From Ignavibacteria bacterium (lineage in GTDB: Bacteria > Bacteroidota > Ignavibacteria > Ch128b), in assembly GCA_013177855.1 (NCBI GenBank), contig JABLYA010000001.1:2312983-2376982 (forward strand): a stretch of 64,000 bases of DNA. The letters are read 5' to 3'. A model generated the notes under the pieces. The model was not told where the DNA came from, did not search any database, and saw nothing but the letters and a program-made list of their open reading frames with translations. Positions 19,282 to 27,875 of this stretch are shown piece after piece. The first letter of the stretch is position 1. Each line of letters opens with the position of its first letter. The position numbers and the translations under genes are program-made.

Positions 19282-19740
19282 ATGTTTAATAATAACTTTC
19301 TTAAGGTTTTACTTATTCTTATTCTGTCTTTCGCAATAATTTCATGTTCAAAAGATGAACCATTATCCCCATCAGAAGATCATTTTGAAGCCGAAGGAAT
19401 GGTTTTCTTTGAATCTGGAATTAAGATCGCTGAAATTTTTAGAGGAGTAACTCAGGATACGTTTTTTGTACCTTTAGGAAATATGACTGCTCATATTGAA
19501 GTGAAATTTTTAAGTCCGGAAAGAAACCTTTTAGATCCTCCTGATCCTAAGAAAAAACCGCTCAGCTGGACGATTTCTGATACTTCAATTGTGTCAGTGT
19601 ATCAACATCCCAATGGTCAAGGCAGTTATGAGTTTCATTTACAGGGTAAGAAAGCTGGTGTAACCGATATTGAATTTTTTGTCTTACATGAGGGTCATCC
19701 AGATTTCCGTTCTGGTAAAATTCCGGTTAAGGTTAGATGA
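19282..19740 (+). CDS. Lipoprotein linked to TonB-dependent receptor
   Basis: About 152 residues. I use the ATG at 19282, ten bases after AAAAAGGAG; an in-frame GTG at 19273 sits directly on that ribosome site. The signal peptide ends in a lipobox-like IISC with C22 as the lipidated residue, followed by SKDEP. The mature part is a small beta-rich domain (DTFFVPLGNMTAHIEVKFL ... SWTISDTSIVSVYQHPNGQGSYEFHL ... AGVTDIEFFVLHEGHPDF) with several His and Asp residues that could bind metal. The stop overlaps the TonB receptor start by 4 bp, so the two are translationally coupled. No named family recognised. Confidence 0.65.
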   Translation: MFNNNFLKVLLILILSFAIISCSKDEPLSPSEDHFEAEGMVFFESGIKIAEIFRGVTQDTFFVPLGNMTAHIEVKFLSPERNLLDPPDPKKKPLSWTISDTSIVSVYQHPNGQGSYEFHLQGKKAGVTDIEFFVLHEGHPDFRSGKIPVKVR

Positions 19741-21971
19741 TGAAAATTCAACTAAAAAATTTCTTAGCAGAGAGTCGTCACTTATTTGTGACGATTCTCT
19801 TCTTATTTAATAACTTAGCTTTTGCTCAAGGCAATTCAATTTTTGTATCTGGAAGGATTCTAAATGCTGAAAATTCAGAGCCAATCGCTAATGCTGCAAT
19901 TGAAATAGTTGATCAAAAAGTTTTCGCTACATCAAAAAATGATGGTACTTTTAGAATTGGTCCTATTCAATCAAATAATTTCAGAATTAAAATTACTCAT
20001 GTCGCATTTCAGGAGAAGTTGATAGATTTTAAATCGTCTAAAGAAGATGAGATAAAACTTGTAGTTTATTTGTTCCCCAAAACTATCAATTTATCACCAA
20101 TTGTAATACTTGATAAAAAGTCAACTGAGGTGATTGATGAATTACAACAATACAGCACAAAACTCTCAGGTAAAGAATTACATCAAAAGCTTGGTCAGAC
20201 AATTGCATCAACACTAAAAAATGAAACTGGACTTGCTGTTCGTTCAATGGGACCAGCTCCATCAAGACCAGTTTTCAGAGGATTGGGCCAGGATCGAGTA
20301 TTAATTACTGAAGATGGAATGAAATCAATAGATTTATCTGCCACTTCACCAGATCATGCAGTTACAGTTGAACCTTTCACATCTGAGCGTATTGAAGTTT
20401 TAAGAGGACCGAAAGTTTTAAGTCAAACTTCAACTACAATTGGTGGAATTGTAAATATCATTAAAGAAGAAATTCCCGAACAAATTCATAATCAGCCTCA
20501 CTTTCTTTTGGGAAGTTATTTCGAATCCGTAAATGAAGGATTGCTTGGTGCGATTAAAAGCGAAGTCCCGCTGAAACCTTTTCAAATTAAATTTGAGGCT
20601 GCACAAAGAACGACATCTGACTTATCTACACCATTGGGAATTTTGAAAAACTCAGCTTCAAAAAATTTTTCGGGATCAGCAGGGATTAGTTATATAGAAG
20701 ATTTTGGTTTTGTTGGCTCAGGTTTTAAAGTTTATAACCTTAACTATGGAATTCCTGGTGGCTTTATAGGTGCCCATCCTTTTGGTGTTAATATCGATAT
20801 CAAAAAAAGAGAATTGGTATTTAAATCAAAAATTAACTTAAATGGTTTGAATGATGAAGTTTCAATCGATTTTAGAAATGATTATTACAGACATAGAGAA
20901 TTTGAACATAGTGGATTAATTGGAAGTGAGTTTAGAATAATTACAAATTCAGGTAGAATAGTTTTTTCTCATTTGAATGGTGATGTACTAAAAGAACTTG
21001 AAACCGGATTTTCTTTTGAGCTGCGTGACTTTGACATAGGTGGTTATGTTTTCACTCCTCCAACTAAATCATATAATCTTTCATCGTTTATCTATTCTGA
21101 TTTTCATTTAGGAAGATTTAATGTTGATGCTGCTTTGAGAATCAGTTACGATGTTGTTGACCCAAAGATCAAAAAGGTAAGCAAGAAAATTGGTGAAATT
21201 AAAAAGAGAGAATTTTATAATGTTGCGGCTTCTATTTCATTCATTTATAAGTTATCAGATATAGTTTTTATTGGTAGTAATTTCAGTCGTTCAACTCGGG
21301 TACCTACAATTGAAGAACTATTTTCTGAAGGACCACATCTTGCTGCATATTCTTACGAAGTTGGCAATCCTTACTTAAATTCTGAAAGAGGCTGGGGATT
21401 TGAATTTTTTGTTTACCATAAATTTGAAAAGTTAAATTTTAATCTTAATGCATTCTATAATTATCTGAATTCTTATATCATACCAAGAAATACTGGTTTA
21501 ATAAACTATCAAACTTTTTTACCCATTTACGCAACAAGCGGGGTAAATGCAGCAATTTACGGCGTTGAAGGTTCAGTGAAATTAAATCTTGTGGATAGAA
21601 TATTTTTACAATCATCTTTCAGCCAAACAATTGGTGAATTTAGAGATACCAGAAAACCACTTCCAAAAATTCCACCTGTGAAAGGATTAAATCAATTGTC
21701 GTATGAAACAGAAAAGCTTACCGCTGGTATCTCAAACGAATGGGCACTAAGTCAAAATAAAGTTGATGAATTTGAAGAACCGACTGCTGGATATTTTGTT
21801 ACAAATTTATTTGTTCAAAAAATTTATCAGATAAATAAAATAGTTTTGAATTTAAGTGTAAATCTTGAAAATATCTTTAATCAGGATTATCGAAATCATC
21901 TTTCAAGAATAAAATCAATTTATCCTGAACCAGGGAGAAATTTGAGAATTATTTTGAAAATGTACTTATGA
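19737..21971 (+). CDS. TonB-dependent outer membrane receptor (ZnuD-like)
   Basis: 744 residues. Signal peptide to about residue 31, then a carboxypeptidase-regulatory-like domain (SGRILNAENSEPIANAAIEI) to ~110. The plug (~135-235) contains RPVFRGLGQDRVLITEDGM and SPDHAVTVEPFTSERIEVL, and a 22-strand barrel runs to the C-terminal ...GRNLRIILKMYL. The SPDHAV.(V/D)P...ERIEVLRGP block resembles zinc receptors of the ZnuD type more than siderophore receptors. Import of a metal or metal complex across the outer membrane, energised by TonB/ExbBD, is the likely job. The three-gene unit 18866-21971 with a His-containing small protein and a lipoprotein supports a metal substrate; zinc is inference. 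Confidence 0.8.
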   Translation: MMKIQLKNFLAESRHLFVTILFLFNNLAFAQGNSIFVSGRILNAENSEPIANAAIEIVDQKVFATSKNDGTFRIGPIQSNNFRIKITHVAFQEKLIDFKSSKEDEIKLVVYLFPKTINLSPIVILDKKSTEVIDELQQYSTKLSGKELHQKLGQTIASTLKNETGLAVRSMGPAPSRPVFRGLGQDRVLITEDGMKSIDLSATSPDHAVTVEPFTSERIEVLRGPKVLSQTSTTIGGIVNIIKEEIPEQIHNQPHFLLGSYFESVNEGLLGAIKSEVPLKPFQIKFEAAQRTTSDLSTPLGILKNSASKNFSGSAGISYIEDFGFVGSGFKVYNLNYGIPGGFIGAHPFGVNIDIKKRELVFKSKINLNGLNDEVSIDFRNDYYRHREFEHSGLIGSEFRIITNSGRIVFSHLNGDVLKELETGFSFELRDFDIGGYVFTPPTKSYNLSSFIYSDFHLGRFNVDAALRISYDVVDPKIKKVSKKIGEIKKREFYNVAASISFIYKLSDIVFIGSNFSRSTRVPTIEELFSEGPHLAAYSYEVGNPYLNSERGWGFEFFVYHKFEKLNFNLNAFYNYLNSYIIPRNTGLINYQTFLPIYATSGVNAAIYGVEGSVKLNLVDRIFLQSSFSQTIGEFRDTRKPLPKIPPVKGLNQLSYETEKLTAGISNEWALSQNKVDEFEEPTAGYFVTNLFVQKIYQINKIVLNLSVNLENIFNQDYRNHLSRIKSIYPEPGRNLRIILKMYL

Positions 21972-22441
21972 AAAATTGGGGGCAATCCAGTTTTTGAATA
22001 ATATTATTCTTTCCCTTTCAGTTGAATTTCGGAAATCTTAAAAAATGTTTTTTGGATTCCAAAAAAATTTTGTCACAAAAGATATCTTGTCAAATAAACA
22101 TTCACTTATTACTTGAAATATTCACAGTTCATTTGATTTGAAAATTTCAAACTATACAATGGTATTGAATAGAAACAATTAAAATTTTGTGATTCTATCG
22201 TTTAGAAAGAATTATCCTTATTGCAGAAAAAACTTTTCAAAATAATCCAGCCAAATAAAACTTAGCAATTTCTAACTTTCAAAATTAAAACAAGCTCTGA
22301 AGACAATTTCTTTTTCACTTCAAGCTTTATCTTTGATAAGTCAAATATCCGATGTTTTGAATCTTTATCTCTGGTAATTTAAGCTCAAAGTCAATTTTCG
22401 TTGCAAGGCTTGTTTCAAACTTAATTTTTTATCTCAAAGAC
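21972..22441. other. Non-coding interval before the dcw promoter
   Basis: Apart from the promoter and MraZ-box candidates further on, this stretch holds no reading frame that looks real, no clear hairpin terminator for the receptor gene, and no repeat family I could identify. It is AT-rich with many TTTC/CAAA runs. Confidence 0.5.
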
Positions 22442-22472
22442 TTGACAAATCCCATAAAAAGGTTTAGCTTTG
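22442..22472 (+). promoter_or_regulatory. Putative primary promoter of the division/cell-wall operon
   Basis: TTGACA at 22442-22447 and TAGCTTTG at 22465-22472 give TTG-N20-TAnnTTTG, the arrangement of Bacteroidetes-type sigma factor promoters (-33 TTG, -7 TAnnTTTG). Transcription would start near 22480, giving a ~120-base leader before mraZ. There is no competing promoter between it and the gene. Confidence 0.6.
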
Positions 22473-22481
22473 CCATAAAAG

Positions 22482-22496
22482 TGGGGAATTGTGGAT
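22482..22496 (+). promoter_or_regulatory. Possible MraZ-binding direct repeat
   Basis: TGGGG (22482-22486) and TGGAT (22492-22496) are spaced by 5 bases, a 10-bp period. This is the layout reported for MraZ operators (TGGGN repeated with 5-base gaps upstream of mraZ). Only two copies are seen and the second deviates, but they lie right at the predicted transcription start, where autorepression by MraZ would act. Confidence 0.45.
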
Positions 22497-22600
22497 GAAA
22501 AGTCCAAAATTCTCCAAATTGAAATAAGCTTAGGATTTTTCAGATATGTTTAAGGGAACCCACGAAGAAAAATTAAAATCACCAATTCAGCGAGGAAAAC

Positions 22601-23077
22601 TTGGCTGAGTTATCAAAAGGATTCACTGGAAGTTTTCGTTATTCTGTTGATGCAAAAAACAGAATAAGCATCCCAGCAAAATTGAGAAGGGAAATTTCCG
22701 TTGAGTCTGACAAAAGATTTATAATTCTATCTGACACAGATGACCGTTGTATCAAACTTTATCCTCAAAGTGTTTTCAAGAACATTATTGATGCAATAAG
22801 TAAAGCAAATCCATTTGATCCATTAAACGCTTATGCAAGAAGGAGACTGCTTTCAAGTGTTTATGAAGAAGAGATGGATGGTCAGTATAGAATAAAACTT
22901 CCAGCTGAGCTGCTCAAGAAAACAAACATTAATGGTGAATGTTTGGTTGTTGGTGTTGGTGATTACATCGAATTGTGGAATCCCGATGAGTTCCAGAAAT
23001 ATCTTGAAGAGTCAGCTAAGCAATTTCAAGGTGATTTTGGTGGACTACTTGCATCGGTGATGAATGCAAACAAATGA
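22601..23077 (+). CDS. mraZ: Transcriptional regulator MraZ
   Basis: 158 residues with two AbrB-like swapped-hairpin repeats: GSFRYSVDAKNRISIPAKLRRE near the N-terminus and YEEEMDGQYRIKLPAELLKKTNI near residue 90. MraZ forms rings that bind repeats in front of its own operon and tune division and wall synthesis. The start is a TTG, six bases after GAGG; no ATG is available before the first repeat. It opens the dcw operon and overlaps rsmH by 14 bp. The upstream TGGGG/TGGAT pair is a candidate operator. Confidence 0.92.
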   Translation: MAELSKGFTGSFRYSVDAKNRISIPAKLRREISVESDKRFIILSDTDDRCIKLYPQSVFKNIIDAISKANPFDPLNAYARRRLLSSVYEEEMDGQYRIKLPAELLKKTNINGECLVVGVGDYIELWNPDEFQKYLEESAKQFQGDFGGLLASVMNANK

Positions 23078-23993
23078 ATTTCACAAGCCTGTTCTTTTAG
23101 ATACTGTTCTGGATTTTTTGATAACTGACATTAATGGAATTTATTTTGATGGAACTTTAGGTGGCGGCGGTTATTCAGAAGCAATTTTGAATAAGTTGTC
23201 AAGGGAAGGGAGATTAATTGCAACAGATCTGGATGACGCCGCCATTAATTTTTGTAAAAAGAAATTTGAAAGTGAAAACAGGATTACAATTGTGAAAGAA
23301 AACTTCAAAAACATAAAACAGATTCTGGAAGATTTAAAAATCGAAAAGATTAATGGTGCTGTGTTGGATCTAGGAATTTCTTCTTATCAAATAGACACAG
23401 CTTCTGAAGGATTTTCTTATCGTTTCGAAACTGATTTTGATTTAAGATTTGATAAATCAAAAGGAACGCCTGCCTATGAAATTATCAACGACCTTGAGGC
23501 AAAAGAAATCGCTGACATTTTGAGAACTTATGGTGAAGAAAAATTTGCATTCAAAATTGCAAGAGAAATAGAAAACTACACGAAAAAAAAGAAAATAAGA
23601 ACGACCAAAGAAATTGTTGAAATTGTTTCTAAGGTTACTCCGAGACATAAATTAAACGATACACTCTCACGCATCTTTCAAGCGTTTAGAATTTATGTTA
23701 ATGATGAACTTGAAAACCTGAAAGAATTTTTGAATGATGTTGTTGAGCTTGTGAAATCGGGTGGAAGGATAGTAATAGTTTCTTATCATTCATTGGAAGA
23801 TAGAATCGTAAAAGAGTTTTTCAACCAGAATTCCCAGGAGTGCTCCTGTCCGCCAGAATATGACAGGTGTATTTGTGGTAAAAAGCTGAGATTAAAGAAA
23901 CTTACAAAAAAAATTATCACTCCATCCGATGAAGAAATAAAGTTAAATCCACGATCAAGAAGTGCAAAGCTAAGAGCAGCAGAGGTTTTATAA
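23064..23993 (+). CDS. rsmH: 16S rRNA (cytosine1402-N4)-methyltransferase RsmH
   Basis: 309 residues. It N4-methylates C1402 of 16S rRNA in the decoding centre, using SAM. Motifs: HKPVLLDTVLDFL at the start, SAM site GTLGGGGYSEAIL, VLDLGISSYQIDTASEGFS, and the C-terminal NPRSRSAKLRAAEVL ending typical of MraW/RsmH. A Cys-rich insert, CSCPPEYDRCICGK, near residue 265 is common to the family. Length is standard. It overlaps both mraZ (14 bp) and ftsL (1 bp) as expected for the second gene of a dcw cluster. Confidence 0.95.
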   Translation: MQTNEFHKPVLLDTVLDFLITDINGIYFDGTLGGGGYSEAILNKLSREGRLIATDLDDAAINFCKKKFESENRITIVKENFKNIKQILEDLKIEKINGAVLDLGISSYQIDTASEGFSYRFETDFDLRFDKSKGTPAYEIINDLEAKEIADILRTYGEEKFAFKIAREIENYTKKKKIRTTKEIVEIVSKVTPRHKLNDTLSRIFQAFRIYVNDELENLKEFLNDVVELVKSGGRIVIVSYHSLEDRIVKEFFNQNSQECSCPPEYDRCICGKKLRLKKLTKKIITPSDEEIKLNPRSRSAKLRAAEVL

Positions 23994-24292
23994 TGAAGAT
24001 TAATCAAGGTTGCATATTTGTATTTATATTTTTTGTTGCATTTTCAATCATTTTTTATGTCGCTGCTGTAGTTTCTATCAGGAACTATGCAAAAGAAATC
24101 GATAAGAAAAAAACTGAATTAGAGGTTTTACTAAATGAAAATAAAGAGCTAAGAACAATTTATGAATCTTTAATCGCAAGAGATCGAATTGTTTCCATTG
24201 CAAAAAATCAATTGGGTATGATAGAACTACGAGAGTCACCTGAGGAGTTAATCATAAGCAAAGAAAGAATTAAAAGTCTGGAGGAAAATTGA
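23993..24292 (+). CDS. ftsL: Cell division protein FtsL-like
   Basis: 99 residues: a short cytoplasmic tail, one transmembrane helix (IFVFIFFVAFSIIFYVAAVVSI), then a periplasmic coiled coil (KEIDKKKTELEVLLNENKELRTIYESL). It ends with RDRIVSIAKNQLGM, the FtsL/FtsB-type 'A...LGM' motif. FtsL pairs with FtsB and FtsQ to activate FtsWI. Sequence conservation in this family is low, so the name rests mainly on topology and on position between rsmH and ftsI. It overlaps ftsI by 4 bp. Confidence 0.85.
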   Translation: MKINQGCIFVFIFFVAFSIIFYVAAVVSIRNYAKEIDKKKTELEVLLNENKELRTIYESLIARDRIVSIAKNQLGMIELRESPEELIISKERIKSLEEN

Positions 24293-26382
24293 TATTTAGG
24301 AGATTTATACTTCTAATAATTCTATTCTTTGCTGCCTTCGTTATTCTGGTTGCAAAACTTGCAGAGTTGCAGCTGCGACACAACGATTATTTTGTAGCTA
24401 AGACAATCGAATTAACGGAAAAAGTAGAAATCAAAAAACCACTGCGGGGTGAAATTTTTGATCGAAATAAAATCTTACTTGCTTCCTCTATTCAATTGTA
24501 CAGAGTTTTTATTGATAAATCTATGATTGATGATTCGGAATATGATTCTGTTCTTAGTTATCTTACTTTGGTAACTAAGCAATCTAATCAAGACTACCTT
24601 CAAAAAATTAAGTCTTCAAAATCTAAAATTGTATATCTTGAAGATTCACTCTCATCTGAAGATTACCTAAAACTAAGAGATACTTTTTTAGTTAAAAAAA
24701 TTTCCTGCTTTGGTTTCGAAGAATATCACAAAAGAATTTATCCAAAGGAGGGAATTGCAGCTCATATTCTTGGTTATGTCAGAAAAGATTCAGAAGGAGT
24801 TGATGGAGTTGAGAAAGCATACAATGAATATTTAAAAGGAAGTGAAGGCGAAGTTTATTACAGGAAAGATGCAAGTGGTAGAAATCAGGGCAGAATTAAA
24901 AATAAAGGTTTTGATCCAAAAGATGGTTACAATCTTCAACTCACTATTGATCTTGAAATTCAAAATATTTTAGAAGAAGAACTCGAGCGTGGAGTATCAG
25001 AATCAAAATCTCGATATGGTATCGGTATAATAATGAATCCAAATACAGGCGAGATAATCGCTCTTGCGAATAAACCTTCATTTAATCCATCTAGGTATTT
25101 TGAATATTCAGAAGAAATAAGAAAGAATAAAGCAATTACTGATGTTTATGATCCAGGTTCGACATTTAAGGCCGTTACACTTGCAACTGCGATTGAATTA
25201 AGTAAGGTAGATCTTGATAGACCAATCTTTGCAGAAAATGGAGTTTATCAAGTTCCAAATGGGAAAGTAATTCGTGACGATCACAAATTCAGTTACCTAA
25301 CTCCCAAAGAAGCGTTTGTTTATTCAAGTAATATAATGATGGCTAAAATTTCGAAGTTGATTGGCGAAGAGAGTTATTACAATTATGTTTATAAATTTGG
25401 CTTTGGGAATTACACGGGAATTGATTTACCAGGTGAAGTTAGAGGGATTGTTGTCAAACCCAGGAAAAATGATTATAACCTTTTATGGATGGCTCATGGT
25501 TATTCAATATCTGTCACACCTATACAACTTATAACAATGTATGCGGCGATTGTGAATGGCGGAAATTTAGTCCGACCTTTTGTTGTGAAAAAAGTTTTTG
25601 ATTCTCAGGGAAACATCATTGTTGAAAATAATCCAGTGATATTGAGAAAAGTTATTTCAGAAGAAACAAGCAGAATTATGCGTCAAATAATGGAACAGGT
25701 AGTGACTGATGGAACAGGTAAGAAAGCAAAACTCGAGTTGATCTCCTGTGGAGGCAAAACAGGGACAGCAAAAAAATTTATTCAAGGGATTGGCTATTCA
25801 ACTAAGGATTATGTTTCTTCTTTTGTTGGTTTCTTCCCTGTTGAAAATCCCGATTATTTGATTTTTATAAAATTAGATTCACCAAAGAATGGATATTATG
25901 GCGGAGATGTTGCAGCTCCTGTTTTCAAAAGAATTGGAGATAGAATCTGGAATGCAAAACAAAATTTATTAAAGCAGATACCGGTTGTGACAGAAATAAA
26001 AAAAGTAAGCAAAGAGACAAAACAATTTCCGGATCTAACTGGAAAGTCTAGAGTGTCTGCAATTGAAATTGCAAAATCATTTGGAGCTAAAATAGAAATT
26101 GTAGGCAATGGTGATATTGTTCATAACCAGATTTATGATCAGACAAAGAATAAAATCACTCTGATCTTTGACCAGAATACAGATTATTCTCAATCAAAGT
26201 ATAAAGTTCAGGTGCCGAATCTTATTGGACTATCAATTAGAGAAGCATCTACAAAATTGAAATCCACAGGAATTCGATTTACTGTTGAAGGGACAGGATA
26301 TGTTGTCGATCAGAGTGTTCAGCCTGGAATGTACATAGATCAAAATACAAGTTTAAGACTAAGATGTCAGAGAGGAATTTAA
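24289..26382 (+). CDS. ftsI: Division transpeptidase (PBP2x/FtsI type) with two C-terminal PASTA domains
   Basis: 697 residues. N-terminal transmembrane anchor (~3-22), class B dimerisation/pedestal domain starting RGEIFDRNKILLASS, and a transpeptidase domain with SxxK at S291-K294 (GSTFK), SSN at 346-348 and KTG at 490-492. Two PASTA repeats follow from ~580: FPDLTGKSRVSAIEIAKSFG and VPNLIGLSIREASTKLKSTG. It cross-links septal peptidoglycan in the periplasm with FtsW. The start is TTG four bases after GGAGG, overlapping the ftsL stop. PASTA domains are typical of Gram-positive PBP2x, but are also seen in Bacteroidota-type division PBPs. Confidence 0.93.
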   Translation: MIFRRFILLIILFFAAFVILVAKLAELQLRHNDYFVAKTIELTEKVEIKKPLRGEIFDRNKILLASSIQLYRVFIDKSMIDDSEYDSVLSYLTLVTKQSNQDYLQKIKSSKSKIVYLEDSLSSEDYLKLRDTFLVKKISCFGFEEYHKRIYPKEGIAAHILGYVRKDSEGVDGVEKAYNEYLKGSEGEVYYRKDASGRNQGRIKNKGFDPKDGYNLQLTIDLEIQNILEEELERGVSESKSRYGIGIIMNPNTGEIIALANKPSFNPSRYFEYSEEIRKNKAITDVYDPGSTFKAVTLATAIELSKVDLDRPIFAENGVYQVPNGKVIRDDHKFSYLTPKEAFVYSSNIMMAKISKLIGEESYYNYVYKFGFGNYTGIDLPGEVRGIVVKPRKNDYNLLWMAHGYSISVTPIQLITMYAAIVNGGNLVRPFVVKKVFDSQGNIIVENNPVILRKVISEETSRIMRQIMEQVVTDGTGKKAKLELISCGGKTGTAKKFIQGIGYSTKDYVSSFVGFFPVENPDYLIFIKLDSPKNGYYGGDVAAPVFKRIGDRIWNAKQNLLKQIPVVTEIKKVSKETKQFPDLTGKSRVSAIEIAKSFGAKIEIVGNGDIVHNQIYDQTKNKITLIFDQNTDYSQSKYKVQVPNLIGLSIREASTKLKSTGIRFTVEGTGYVVDQSVQPGMYIDQNTSLRLRCQRGI

Positions 26383-27875
26383 TGAAGTTAGAAAATTTAA
26401 TTGAAGGATTACAGGTTATTCAATTAGCTGGTGAAGTTGAAAGAAAAGACATTGGATTGGTTTGTTATGACTCAAGAAAAGTAGTGAAAAATGCAATCTT
26501 TGTTGCAATCAAAGGATTTAATTTTGATGGTCATAATTTTATAATGGAAGCTATTGCAAAAGGGGCAACAGCTATAGTTCTTGAAGATGATTCTAAAATT
26601 TCAAACGATTATTTAATTCATCAAAATGTAACTAAGATTTTAGTTAAAGACTCCCGGAAGGCACTTGCACATCTTTCAAAAAATTTCTTTAAAGATCCAT
26701 CAAGCAAAATTAAGGTTATTGGTGTAACTGGAACAAATGGTAAAACATCGGTCACCCATTTTATTAAATCAATTTTAGAAGCATCAGGAAAAAAGGTTGG
26801 CTTGATTGGAACTATTGCAAATTATATAGGCGACGAAATTATTCCTTCTGAAAAAACAACACCTGAATCATTCGAATTAAATCAATTACTTGATCAAATG
26901 GCAGTCGAAGGTTGTGAATTTTGTGTGATGGAAGTTTCGTCTCATTCTCTTGAACTTTCAAGAGTGTATGGAATTGATTTTAAAGCAGGTGTATTTACCA
27001 ATCTAACTCAAGATCATCTCGATTTTCATCATACGATGGAAAATTATTTTCAAGCAAAAAAGAAATTATTTGATTCTTTGAGTGAAGATTCAATTGCCAT
27101 ATCAAATTTTGATGACAAATATGGTGAAAAGATTTTAGCAGATACAAAAGCAAAAATCATTTCTTATGGTTCAAGTGAAAGGTGTGATTATCGATATCGA
27201 AATGTTTCATTTTCATTTGAAGAAATTAGTTTCGAGCTCCTCACTAAAAATGAAAAAACAGTCATTAATTCGAATATAACTGGAACATTTAATGTTTATA
27301 ATTTGCTTGCAGCGATAAGTGTTTGTATGGAATTGGGTGTTTCGATTGATGTTATTAAGTCAGCCGTTAAAGGATTAAAACAAGTTCCTGGAAGATTTGA
27401 GCTTGTTGGAAATTATCCTGTAAAAGTAATCGTAGATTATGCTCACACACCTGATGCACTTGAGAATGTTTTGAAAACAATCCGAGAACTATTGAAATCA
27501 AATAATTCGAATTCCAAAGTAATAACAGTTTTTGGTGCAGGTGGCGATCGAGATAAAACCAAAAGACCTAAAATGGGGAAAGTAGTTGAGACATTAAGCG
27601 ATTTAGCAATTATCACAAGTGACAATCCAAGATTTGAAAATCCGCAACAAATCTTTGACGACATTTTATCTGGAATAGATAAGGTTGAAAAAGTTTTAGT
27701 AATTGAAGACCGAGAAGAAGCAATCCGTAAAGCAATTGAGATCGCAAATAATGGAGACATAGTCTTAGTTGCAGGTAAAGGTCACGAAACATATCAGGTT
27801 ATCAAAGATCAAAAAGTTCCTTTTGATGATAGACTTGTTGCTAAAAAGTATTTAATGGAAAGATTTAGAAAATGA
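26382..27875 (+). CDS. murE: UDP-MurNAc-L-Ala-D-Glu--meso-DAP ligase
   Basis: About 497 residues from the ATG at 26382, seven bases after AGAGAGG and in a TAATG junction with ftsI. An upstream ATG at 26364 would need six extra residues with no ribosome site. It is an ATP-dependent Mur ligase adding the third stem residue. P-loop GVTGTNGKT is at ~114. The DNPR motif at 414-417 selects meso-DAP rather than lysine. DYAHTPDALENVL and GAGGDRDKTKRPKMG complete the C-terminal ligase signature. The DAP specificity matches dapF at 15.6 kb. It overlaps murF by 4 bp. Confidence 0.95.
   Translation: MKLENLIEGLQVIQLAGEVERKDIGLVCYDSRKVVKNAIFVAIKGFNFDGHNFIMEAIAKGATAIVLEDDSKISNDYLIHQNVTKILVKDSRKALAHLSKNFFKDPSSKIKVIGVTGTNGKTSVTHFIKSILEASGKKVGLIGTIANYIGDEIIPSEKTTPESFELNQLLDQMAVEGCEFCVMEVSSHSLELSRVYGIDFKAGVFTNLTQDHLDFHHTMENYFQAKKKLFDSLSEDSIAISNFDDKYGEKILADTKAKIISYGSSERCDYRYRNVSFSFEEISFELLTKNEKTVINSNITGTFNVYNLLAAISVCMELGVSIDVIKSAVKGLKQVPGRFELVGNYPVKVIVDYAHTPDALENVLKTIRELLKSNNSNSKVITVFGAGGDRDKTKRPKMGKVVETLSDLAIITSDNPRFENPQQIFDDILSGIDKVEKVLVIEDREEAIRKAIEIANNGDIVLVAGKGHETYQVIKDQKVPFDDRLVAKKYLMERFRK

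Noticed and set aside
24289-26382. PASTA-containing PBP as evidence for a Gram-positive host
   Set aside because: T9SS sorting domains, PorV-like barrels, TonB receptor and Wza-like exporter all require an outer membrane; PASTA PBPs also occur in Bacteroidota-type division clusters.
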